This document shows, in pieces, positions 1 to 9,347 of a DNA stretch of 27,754 bases. Each line of letters opens with the position of its first letter. The first letter of the stretch is position 1. The stretch lies in assembly GCA_001970855.1 (NCBI GenBank), contig LSSN01000858.1, forward strand, positions 1-27,754. The letters are read 5' to 3'. The notes under the pieces are model-generated. The model did not search any database. It was not told where the DNA came from and was given only the letters and a program-made list of their open reading frames with translations. The translations under genes were made by a program, and so were the position numbers. Origin of the DNA: Smittium culicis. Its lineage: Eukaryota; Kickxellomycota; Harpellomycetes; Harpellales; Legeriomycetaceae.

Positions 1-640
1 TATAACTGCTGTATATACTATCTAAAAAGATTATAATAGTTGATAAAAGATAATTAAAATGAATTAACCAAAAATTTAATTTTTTTTAAATTTATCAATA
101 GAGCTGATAAAATAAAATGCTAACATACTTTAATTTTTTTAAATATTTATGTTCAACACTGCTACAAAATTAGATAATATTATATTATTTAACTTTTACA
201 CGATCTAATATTTTTAATTTTTACGTCTAAAAATAATATTTTTATATGTCATTAAATTTTTTGATGCTATAATTTATATTTTATAAATAATAATCATTTT
301 TTAATAAAGTTAAGTAAAATATTGGTATTGTATTTCATAAATTACAAAATGGATTGATAAAGTGGTTCTGATATTAATAAATATTTTATTGTGATACGCT
401 AGATTATTTTATGCAATTATCCTATTTGATAAAAATTTTTAATGAGCGAATATATTATCAGTTATCGGGGCCATGTTACATTTATGATTAGGATTGGTTT
501 TTTATTCATTTTTAAATTTATATTAAATTGCTTATACAATTTATGTTTTACATTTATAAAGCGAAAAAATTCATTTCCTAAAATTTTTAATTTTCATAAT
601 AATAATAATATTAAAGTAAAAAAAAAAAACTTTAACTAAT
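1..640. other. AT-rich spacer, no gene seen
   Basis: Extremely AT-rich DNA with poly-A and poly-T runs. The one open frame (442-639, plus) reads as Phe/Ile/Asn/Lys-rich low-complexity peptide, as expected from AT-rich noise, and has no recognisable motif. I do not call it a gene. Confidence 0.6.
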
Positions 641-643
641 ACT

Positions 644-802
644 TTTGAAGCTGGAACGATAGTTTTAGTAGTTGATAACTATCTAAGTCAGGTTGGGACC
701 GTTCAATAGTATATAGATCTTATAGAGTGCACATCATGGAAAAAATCTAATCTTACAGAGGATGCCTTTAAAAGAATAAACCATATGTGGCAGAGTTCTT
801 GA
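644..802 (+). pseudogene. short decayed coding relic, family unknown
   Basis: A reading frame of 21 codons (from FEAGTIVLVVDNYLSQ) reaches a TAG at 707-709 and continues for 30 codons (through ECTSWKKSNLTEDAF) to a TGA at 800-802. Residue use is much more protein-like than the surrounding AT-rich frames, and the GC content rises here. The FEAGTIVLV start loosely resembles the beta-strand segment at the C-terminus of Ty3-type integrases, but this is too weak to assign. No start codon is evident. I treat it as a fragment of a mobile-element protein with one nonsense mutation. Confidence 0.25.
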
Positions 803-2398
803 AATTTAACTTAATAAACCAGGTTGCATCTCTTTGATCAGAAATTAGAGTTATATAGATCAAATTGTTGTATAATTTCGAATATTAAATTATTTGATTA
901 CTAGTTTTAGATGTTTGAATTAGTTATTTTGTTGGTTGAAATTTATTTAGAAATAATGCAAGATCAATGAATCAATTTTGTTTTTTATCTCATTTTAAAT
1001 ATAATGATTTGTATGAAAAAATTAATATTCTTAATAGGAATTTAAATTTCAATGGCTAATTAGCTCAAGTTATTAACAAAAATCGTAGGAGGTATAAACT
1101 TGATTTTCTTTTCTTGTATCCAATTAAATTCGCTAATTGAAATGATTTAATTATTCATGCAACAAGAATAACCCGGAGAATCCGGACCAAACACAGAATA
1201 TTGCTTTTTGATATAAAATAATTAACCTCAGCTGGGATTGAACCATAGGATGACACTGACTTAGACGGGAATTGAACCCACAGTCCTCTACTAAACGACT
1301 ATATCAAGTAGTCATAACTATTTCAAAAATAAATTTATGATAAGTTAATCACAGTTGTTTTCTTAATTAATTGTCATCTGTTTTATAATGATAAAATTAT
1401 ATTGTGGAAAATAAAATTATGATGTATGATAATATTATCTAGAAATTTATCCAATTAATTTATCGAATAAAAAAGGTTCCACTCACCAAAAGAATCTCAT
1501 ATATATTCTTGCATTTATCATATATTATAGTTATATGTTTTCTTGAATAAATTTTTTTTATATTTTTATTTTGGCATATGTAATAGGTTAAATTATAATA
1601 ATATATAAATATAGAACAAATATTTTAAAATTTCCACAAGTATTTTACTAAATTATTTCAATAAATTTAATCATTTATTTGATTAAATTTTTGGGCCTAT
1701 ACCATCATTTTTTTGGGTAGTTCAATAATGCTTTTATAATTACTAAATAATTATTTTAATATTAAATTTATTATTTATGTACTATTACCATGTAAAATTA
1801 TATTAATCACGTATTTTTAGAAAATATTAGATATTTTTGAAATCTTTTTTTGCGATTTCTATATTTTAATTATTATAATATATCAATTTTTTCACTTTAA
1901 ATTTGCCAATATATATATTAATTTTAAACATTTCCTTAAATTATATACTTATAATTTATTCTGTAAAATTAAAATTAAAATTTTCATGATTTAAAACCAT
2001 TATTATTATACTAATTTTTTATATCTGTCACACAATTTAGCACATTATAACAAAATCATAAATAAAAAATTACTTGCAACAGTTGAAAAAAAAATTACTT
2101 ACACTAGTTGAAAAAAAAAATTAGCAAACACTGCAAACTTCATATAACTTAAATATGATATCCATCTTTGCTTATTATAAATATTATCAACATGCTGAAA
2201 AAAAATTAAAAGTATGCCTCGATAATATTTTTAATGATTTCCATCAAAAAAACGAGATATCTATATTTAAAACTATGAGTTACAAAATTTTTGCAGCCAA
2301 TTGAAGTTGAAGAGTTTTGCATTTAATGCATAGCTAGATTAGTCTATAAGGCTCACTTTCAACTTTATTTATTTGGTTTTTAATGCTACTACTTTTTC
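803..2398. other. AT-rich spacer, no gene seen
   Basis: Long AT-rich intergenic DNA. Apart from the tRNA-like piece at 1226-1311 I see no protein-coding signal, no long ORF and no clear repeat. Poly-A tracts near 2090-2125 occur in two similar copies (TTACTTRCAMYAGTTGAAAA type) about 34 bp apart. Confidence 0.5.
1226..1311 (-). other. tRNA-like relic with two B-box motifs
   Basis: On the minus strand two T-arm/B-box-like motifs, GGTTCAATTCCC (1267-1278) and GGTTCAATCCC (1234-1244), lie about 33 bp apart. Both fit the RNA polymerase III B-box pattern GWTCRANNC. The first is preceded by a D-arm-like run (TATAGTCGTTTAGTAG) with no room for an anticodon arm, and it is flanked by a T-stem that can pair (GTGGG/CCCGT). 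This is not a functional tRNA. It may be a decayed tRNA pair or the head of a tRNA-derived SINE. Confidence 0.3.
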
Positions 2399-2577
2399 AT
2401 GGCTGAATTTTCAGACGAACTGATTGCCGATAGTACCAATAAATCAAATCTCGCAATTATAGACTTGAGAAATAGTATATTCTAGGTAATGAAAACCCAG
2501 AGTTTAACTTATGCAAAGCACTTTGGAAGACACTTTTAGAGTTCCTGAATTTAGAAAAATGGATTGTCAACCACTGA
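2399..2577 (+). pseudogene. frameshifted coding relic with its own ATG, family unknown
   Basis: From the ATG at 2399 the frame reads MAEFSDELIADSTNKSNL and on to a TAG at 2483. One base out of register, a second frame continues as GNENPEFNLCKALWKTLL and EFLNLEKWIVNH to a TGA at 2575-2577. The two parts are adjacent, similar in codon texture and clearly unlike the AT-rich noise around them, so a single frameshift in a small protein or exon is the simplest reading. The helical Leu/Trp-rich second half matches no family I recognise. Confidence 0.35.
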
Positions 2578-3433
2578 GAGTAAATCAGGGATATCATTTC
2601 AAACGAAGGCACTGATAACATATTCAGATTGTCATTAATTCAATTAATATTGTCATAATGATTGATGAAGAGAGTTCATAATCTCAATTTTTTTTTATCA
2701 AATCCATTTTCATTAAATCAATTAAAATTTACAAATATGTAAATAAATTTGAATTAAAGGAATAATATACTCTTTAAAGAGGCACTAGATACTATTATGA
2801 ATCTATATAGCTGTTAAAAAATTAATTGAATCAATAAAGAAATTTTTTTTAAATGTCTGATAGTATATTAAATCTTATAAAAAACCCATTTTAAATATCA
2901 TGTTATTTTTTGTAAATAATGTAATAGGTAATGATATCAATTTTAATTAATATTATGTCTAATTGAATACCTATTATAATTCTGAATTAGAATATGCAAT
3001 ATAATAATATTGATCGTATATTTTAAAATATGCTAAATGATTATAAAAATATACGTCAGAATTTCTGCGGAAAATTTACTCTTTTATTTTTGCATACAAT
3101 TTCTTTTTTAAATTTAATATTTTAAATTTACCAATCATATTTAATCAAAAAAAAAGTTTTTTTATTTTTGAATTTTTAAATCATTACACTGGTTTATAAA
3201 TTCGAATAATTATACTAAGGCTTTTTCAATGATCGGTATGCATTAAAATTGTGCTAAGAGTGTATTCCAAGGAGTATGCACAACAATTAACAAATAGTTT
3301 TCACAACTGCTATTCCAAGATTAAATAACATGCAAACTAATAATTGCTTGAACAATGAATATATCAGTTAAATATGAATATTTTATAAATAAAATTAAAA
3401 TAAAAACGAAAATTAATATTCATTTATTTTAGT
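2578..3433. other. AT-rich spacer, no gene seen
   Basis: AT-rich sequence with poly-A and poly-T tracts and frequent stops in all frames. I find nothing to annotate. Confidence 0.5.
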
Positions 3434-3532
3434 ACATTTGACGCACGACTGAAATGGAAGAAAAATCTTGAGTGTCAAGATCTGGATTACAAGAGTGAAA
3501 AATTAATGATTTCAAAAGTTAATTTATTTTAA
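3434..3532 (+). other. possible orphan exon
   Basis: Directly after a TTTATTTTAG that could serve as a 3-prime splice site, 32 codons read TFDARLKWKKNLECQDLD, then Lys/Glu-rich residues, ending at TAA. The residue mix is protein-like against an AT-rich background. No partner exon or start codon was found, so this may be chance or a relic. Confidence 0.2.
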
Positions 3533-3801
3533 AGATATTTATTTATTACTATTAGAAAGTATACAAGATACTAGATGTTGAATCCAAGTCGGGAAAAACG
3601 TAAACTTTTTATACAATTTCTGTTTCTTGGTTTTAGGTCATAAAATTCAAAGAAAAACTATAGAATAAACTAAAAAGAAAACTAAAGAAACTAACTGTTT
3701 GGTTACTAATCAAACTTAATTAGTAATCAAAATATAATCGTAATTCATGTTTTTTAAATTTGAAATGTAAAATTATTACGTAAGAAAAATTAAAAATCGA
3801 T

Positions 3802-3833
3802 CAGAAATTTCGGAAATGTTCTAGAACATTTCC
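3802..3833. promoter_or_regulatory. perfect 22-bp palindrome, heat-shock-element-like
   Basis: Positions 3812-3833 form a perfect palindrome whose left half is GGAAATGTTCT. With the preceding AGAAATTTC it gives a run of alternating GAA and TTC modules centred on TTCTAGAA, the pattern bound by heat shock factor. A second, weaker GAA/TTC cluster (AGAAAGTTCTAG) follows near 3888. No convincing gene starts within about 1 kb on either side, so a regulatory role is unproven. Confidence 0.35.
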
Positions 3834-3905
3834 TAACATTCTACATCATTGCTGCTGATGATATCTTAATATTCCGGAAAATTTAGAAAGTTCTAGTGAG
3901 ATTCG

Positions 3906-4889
3906 TTCAATACCTTAAGTAAAAAATTAAATAATTTTTTATAATAATTAACTTTCATAATGTTTATACCCTTCTTTCATAATATTAGTCTGATAAGATA
4001 GAAAATATAAAATCATACTTTGTGTAATGAATAAAGTCATATCAAACTAACTCAGCTATCGCTTAAAAAAAGCTACGTAGTTGTAATATAAAATATTAAT
4101 GTAATATTCATAACTAGTGCAATATTATTTAATTTGCTTTGATAATAAAAAAGTAGATTATATAATTTTATCGTGATCACTAATACAATTATGAAATTAA
4201 TTATATTTAAAAAGTACCAAAATATTTCAAATTAGTATCATCATTTTTTGTCGTTAAAATATCATTATTTCAAATCTCTAATTATCAGAAAATGATATCA
4301 TATTCGTTATTATATATAAGGGTTAGGGTTAAATCTATCATATATAATTTTGATATTAATTTATAATAAATTCTGAAAGCTAAATTGTGAATTGTAGCTT
4401 ATTTTTGTAATATTTCTCCAAGATTTTGTATATTTTTATATATCTATTTCGATAATTATTGCAAGTCAATAAATATAATTATTTTAGTGAATATTTTAAT
4501 GAATCAAATTAATATGATTTTCAGATATTTATTCAACTTTTACTCAGTTTTAATCATGCTACATTGTTTATATTTTAAAACTTTGAATTAAGTTATCAAA
4601 TTCATTACTTTTTCATAATTGAATTAGTATATCTTAGTATATTATAAAAATAAGTTTTTTCCGCTAAATTTAACAAATAATATGATGTTATGATACTAAA
4701 TAAATTTTTATTAAATGAATATTAATTAATTTGTAAAGGTATTATATATAATCAATAGAAGAATAATTCATAAATCTAAATTTTTAAAACAAGGACAATA
4801 TATACAAGAAGATTTACGAATAACTTGTTGCTATCAAATATTCGTACAAAATATTTTTTCTATAATAGTTATTTCTTTATCGTGTTATA
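3906..4889. other. AT-rich spacer with a telomere-like motif
   Basis: AT-rich DNA without coding signal. It contains one telomere-type motif, GGGTTAGGGTTA, at 4320-4331. Confidence 0.5.
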
Positions 4890-5660
4890 AGCTTTTTCCC
4901 CTACTCAGTCGCCACGGTAGAAGCTTTTTACTTGGTAAGATTTCTCTAGATCTAACGAATCGGATTCTAAAATTCATTCTTATGAGAATTAGGAGAGACC
5001 AAGATACTACAATTCATCTCGCATTCTACTTATACCATAGATCTAAGGTATAACTACACTATATAGCCCGTAATTTTTAGATTATTAGAAACGGAAGAGA
5101 CTGCAGAAATCCAGAGTAATCATTCTTCTGCCCTTAGTTTAATAACAGACTCAATTCCAATATAGAGATCCACACGTGGAGTAAAAACATATATGAGAAC
5201 AATCTAAGTTTATCCTCTTCATTCATACTCCTAACTCTGGCTATTGGTTGACCAGAGAACGAAATAAGGAGGAGAAACTAGAGTACTCACTTCCACTATC
5301 CAGCTCTGGCTTCGCCTCGCACAAAGCTATTACCTCCGGATCCACCTACTCTAGGTCACCTAACGAAGTTCTAAACACATGACTAATATATAATCACTTG
5401 AGATATCTACCCAAAAAGCTAACCAATAGCGAGTCACTACGACAAAAAACTAAATATAAGATAACTAAGACATTTACACTTAACGTCCAAGACAACTAAT
5501 AAAGCCACCAATGCAAACTCTAAGTTAAATGAGAACTAATAACTTATTTACTAATAACCAAAAACTACTAACAAACTAAGTTAAACTATCCGGAGTACGT
5601 CATCTTTACACCCAGAAACTTGAGAGGTATCCCATTTTAAAATAGTATCTTCGTATTTGT
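4890..5660. other. higher-complexity island, unclassified
   Basis: GC content and sequence complexity rise clearly over about 770 bp, yet every frame on both strands is closed at short intervals. The stretch 5300-5360 includes GC-rich self-complementary pieces such as GGCTTCGCC. It resembles a decayed transposable element or a former non-coding RNA locus. I cannot assign it. Confidence 0.35.
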
Positions 5661-6835
5661 TTCATTTGGATCTAAATAAAATTCTTCACATATGTAAAGA
5701 AAGAGGCTAGAGGTATAAATTTAATAAAATTTTTGGCTAATGCTAGTGAGAAACTGGCGAATAAGGAAACAAGAAACTAATGAAAATTATAACAGATTAA
5801 ACGACTTGATTTTCTTTTTTAGGTTGGATCCGGTCGTTTAAGTATCTATAGAAAATTAAGATATCTATAATGAGATATTAATTCGTTGGCGTCTATGGGG
5901 TAGGAATGTCTAAAGCTATTTCGGGCACAATGGTAACTGTATATCCTGGGATTGATCTAGACAGTGATGTGTATTAATAAATTCTTACAATATCGTTTTA
6001 TACCATAACACAAAGGATATTATTTTTATCACTAATACGATTTGAAATTTGCATTCTTTGTATATTGATAACTATTATTTGATTTGAATTGCAAATATAA
6101 AAATTGAAATATATTTAATTACTGTCATTAACAATAATATACATAGTGTAAAATGTTTTTTATAGTTAACCCTTCAATATAATTATTGCAGATTACAGAA
6201 TAAATACTACTCACAAATTCAAGAATAAAAAATAATTGGCAGTATTATACAATTATAATGAAGATTTAAAATCAGTCAAATTAAGAATATTATAAATAGG
6301 AATATTGTACTATTAGGTTAATTGAAATGAGCTTGTATAAATTTCAAATTTCATTTCTATATTTTAAGTATATGCTCCAATGGTTATAAAAATTTTAACG
6401 ATTAAATAATTTAATAAAATTTAATTGAATAAACTAAATTATAATGAGATTCATTCATATCTTTCAAAATTATAAATTTTTCTTGAATAATGATATTTAA
6501 AAAAATAACAAATTTTTATTTTTCTTGACGGTAGATATCAGCCGATATTTATAAAATTCATGTCATACATATCACCTTATAAAACTACTAAATTCTCATG
6601 TAAGTAATAGATATCATATAATTATTTCTTATAATATATAAGCAATAAGTATCAAACGAGTAAGAAAACGAATATGGACAAAAAACGGAATTATACAGAT
6701 TAATAAATGATACTCTTTGCTGAATAGTAATATTTATGAATCCTAAAATATTTTAATTAATACATCAGTTATACAGATGTTCATTAAAATATAATAATAA
6801 ATAATATCAACATATATTGATTAATTTATGAATAG
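5661..6835. other. spacer, no gene seen
   Basis: No coding frame of interest. A 9-bp inverted repeat, TTAAACGAC (5797-5805) and GTCGTTTAA (5833-5841), flanks a pyrimidine-rich tract. The part from 5960 onward is plain AT-rich DNA. Confidence 0.45.
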
Positions 6836-7108
6836 TTACAGTCTTATTGTATTGCAGTAAGCTGTAGCCCGAATAAATCCCAGATCCATGGAGGATATCT
6901 CTGTGTCACGGCAGCATAATCTACTTGATTTACTGATTATTAGGTCAATCTGGAGCCTCACATACTCCCTATAAGCCTCTGTCCAATAATTGAACTTGGT
7001 TGAGAAACTCGAGTTAGTAGGATCATAGTGTATATTAGAGGCAACGACAGTTAATTTATCAAGCCAGATTGAACGGCAGATATCCCCAACACAAAGCAAC
7101 GGACCCAA
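6836..7108 (-). pseudogene. uncharacterised coding-like fragment
   Basis: A 90-codon minus-strand frame opens with TTG right after an in-frame TAG and ends at TAA. GC content is well above that of the flanks, and the residue mix is balanced (for example YWTEAYREYVRLQIDLI and SSMDLGFIRATAYC), which supports real coding history. There is no ATG near the start, no signal peptide or membrane helix, and no motif I recognise. It is best read as an internal piece of a larger, probably mobile-element protein. The boundaries reflect the open frame only. Confidence 0.3.
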
Positions 7109-7207
7109 CTAAGTAGGTCACCGAGCTAGAAACATAATATTATAATAATTCACTTTAACTATATTGAAGAAAAAAAGGCCAATTAAATTCACCCAAAAAT
7201 TTAAAAT

Positions 7208-7281
7208 AAAATTTCTGGGTAAAAACGCCCAGTTATAAACAAGTGATTTAAAAACTGGGTAATTGCGTCCAGAGAAATTTT
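7208..7281. repeat. double-hairpin foldback repeat
   Basis: The arms at 7208-7234 and 7253-7281 are near-complementary (AAAATTTCT...CCCAGTT against AACTGGG...AGAAATTTT). Each arm also contains its own hairpin: CTGGG/CCCAG in the left and CTGG/CCAG in the right. The element can fold as one long imperfect hairpin or as two small ones, as in MITE-like or double-hairpin elements. Confidence 0.5.
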
Positions 7282-7466
7282 CGATAAAAATAAAAATAAA
7301 CAGAACGATAGTTGTCTGTAAAAAAAATGAAAAAAAATATTAGTAATGTTTAATATTACATATCTATAATGTTATGGTGCGACATATATAAATCTGCTAA
7401 GTTATGAATAGTTGAGTTGAGTTGATGTTATATTATTTGAGGTTTCTGAGTGTTGGCTGCTTTTAA

Positions 7467-7637
7467 TTGGTGTTTGCTGTTAATCAAGAATGCGGCCTAT
7501 TGATGGACGAATTCGGCTTTCGCCCTGCAGTTTTAAATAATCTCAAGCTTATTTTCTCTGTAGGGTATTCAGTAGAAATTTCAATGAAAAGTCAGGAATC
7601 GCCTATGAGACAAAACTATTCAGATTGTATTGGTTGA
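7467..7637 (+). pseudogene. short coding relic
   Basis: A 56-codon frame after an in-frame TAA reads LVFAVNQECGLLMDEFGF and then RPAVLNNLKLIFS, and stops at TGA (7635-7637). The same frame continues in protein-like fashion (SSSYSDTNYGERVFLDDK) with further TGA codons until about 7780. There is no start codon and no family match I can make. It is probably a decayed mobile-element or host exon. Confidence 0.25.
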
Positions 7638-7781
7638 TCGTCTTCATACTCCGACACGAATTATGGAGAAAGGGTTTTCCTAGATGACAAAGTAGCGTTA
7701 TTTTGAGGAAAATTTGACTACATGATGTTTTTTTGCAAGTTTCCACGGTATCTTGATTTCCACAGTTCTTGTTGTATATGA

Positions 7782-8443
7782 AGCATTTACAAAGGTATAT
7801 CAGAATATATAGTTTACATGAACTTGATAAAATTTAATTAAGTATTTCTGTTAATATAATTTATTTCAATAATAAATCATTTTAAAGCAATCAGTTTGGG
7901 TTAATATTTAATTATGTGGACTTTGTAGGAATCTCACAAGTTTCTATACTCGCACATATATGCTATTAACTATCAATATACTATAAAATTTTGCAGAATT
8001 AGCACGCTCTAAAATAAACTCAATTTGAGCCACAGTAGTTTTGGAAGATTTCGCTTATTGGACTTTATCGCTTCTAGACCATTCTAGACATTATAGTTAT
8101 TACCCTTGGTAATTTATAATATTTCAGTTTTATAGTCTTGATTTTTTATTAATAAAAGTTCTTATTAATTAATAATTAAAATTATTAACAAGTTGATCAT
8201 TAATAGTTTGAATTTTATTTGTTATATTTGAGTATTTTTTGAAGTATGCATAAATAGATTAACCCTGAGACCCATATCCCGTTATTCGTTTAGCATCTAG
8301 ATATACGGAAGATTTAGTAGGAGGATTTTACATTACGCATATTAGTTCTTTTCGGAAATATATTGGCCGTGCAATGTACACATAAAAATCAAATAAGGAC
8401 ACGGTATAGCATTGAGTGATCTTGACTGGCATAGCATCCACAG
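7782..8443. other. spacer, no gene seen
   Basis: AT-rich up to about 8260, then moderately GC-richer without open frames. The last part (8270-8443) may belong with the island right of the MITE, because removing the MITE and one copy of its target duplication joins the two stretches. Confidence 0.4.
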
Positions 8444-8636
8444 TGTAATGGTCCAATAATAACTGGACTTGCATTACCCCTGGAATTTGGTTTCAGAACC
8501 AAATTCCATTTTTTATATCATATAAATAAGCTTAACTTCCCACTTTTTGGAAGTTAAACTTTTCAATCTTTTATTCTGTCTCATTTTCATTCTCATATTT
8601 TTATTATTTAAAAATAAATTAAACTTGATCATTACA
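8444..8636 (+). mobile_element. MITE-like element, copy 1
   Basis: A 193-bp unit with short terminal inverted repeats: it begins TGTAATGGTC and ends GATCATTACA. It is flanked by a direct 5-bp repeat, CACAG (8439-8443 and 8637-8641), typical of a target-site duplication. Inside are two strong hairpins: a perfect 12-bp stem TGGAATTTGGTT with a TCAG loop (8481-8508), and AAGCTTAACTTCC paired with GGAAGTTAAACTT (8528-8561). It has no coding capacity. A close copy in inverted orientation lies at 17674-17874. The superfamily is unknown. Confidence 0.7.
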
Positions 8637-8641
8637 CACAG

Positions 8642-9135
8642 CAACAACTACTAAACATAACCCTAGCAGCTGCGCCTCCGCTAACTTAGCTAAGCACTGG
8701 GATCAGCTCACTCTGGAACTACGTGTTAGGTATACCTTTCTGCGAATGAAACTGCACGAAGCGAGATGGCAACAGCCTGCCCTTACTAGTAGAGACCAGT
8801 CAGCCTATACCTATGATTCCGCTCTAGTCTTGCTGAGAGCCCAGCATCGCGCACCCGTCTCGACCCACAAACACACCCGAAGTAACTCAGAGGTGTATAC
8901 AGTGGAGAGCCATGCTACCCGTGGCGTACTGTGCATAGCGGTGGATAGGAAGGGGATTAAATCCTACACCAGCATAACTTAGTGCTAGGTAAATACCTTG
9001 TGCACTTTATTTCTTTACCTCGCAATGACGTTAATTAATTTACTGTCTAAGAGGATATGCTCTTTTTGCCAGGATCGTTGATTATGTGGGGAGGTTACCC
9101 CACATAACCAAAACACTAAGATGTCATAGGCTTGA
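8642..9135. other. GC-rich, hairpin-bearing non-coding island
   Basis: GC content jumps to roughly one half over about 350 bp. A 78-codon plus frame (8746-8982) exists but has an odd composition and no family signal. Several palindromes occur: CTTAGCTAAG, AGGTATACCT, a hairpin near 8982-9007 (AGTGC...GCACT enclosing GGTA/TACC) and the hairpin at 9082-9107. It lies directly upstream of the LINE remnant, so it may be the 5-prime untranslated part of that element or of an older one. The open frames at 9086-9322 (plus) and 9136-9420 (minus) overlap each other and are not convincingly coding. Confidence 0.4.
9082..9107. repeat. perfect 10-bp-stem hairpin
   Basis: TTATGTGGGG (9082-9091) and CCCCACATAA (9098-9107) form a perfect stem around the loop AGGTTA. 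A related but weaker motif, GTGGGGAAGTTTACCCC, occurs near 26388-26404 next to the other structured island. Confidence 0.6.
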
Positions 9136-9347
9136 TCAGGATCTAGACTTTACGACAGGAGATATTTCAAGAGTTCCCGAAATACCCAAGTACGTCAGTA
9201 TAAGGTTTGAATCTGACCAAGTGATTCGTATGTTAGTCGATATTTGGTATGAATCAAGGGTGGTTATGTCTGAAACAGAATTCTTAGAATCCCAAAAGGT
9301 GCTACTAACTAGATTTTCATAGCTTTTGTGGCCTGCATTTCGCTTTA

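Noticed and set aside
442..639. A 65-codon plus-strand ORF.
   Set aside because: Composition is that of translated AT-rich spacer (Phe, Ile, Asn, Lys), with no motif and no promoter.
7354..7362. TAATATTAC, identical to the geminivirus-type origin nonanucleotide.
   Set aside because: It lies 14 kb from rep, is not in the loop of a stable GC-containing stem, and such AT-only 9-mers are expected by chance here. No convincing origin was found near rep.
8746..8982. A 78-codon plus-strand ORF in the GC-rich island.
   Set aside because: Odd residue mix and no domain. Loss of stops is expected in a GC-rich block, and palindromes suggest non-coding structure.
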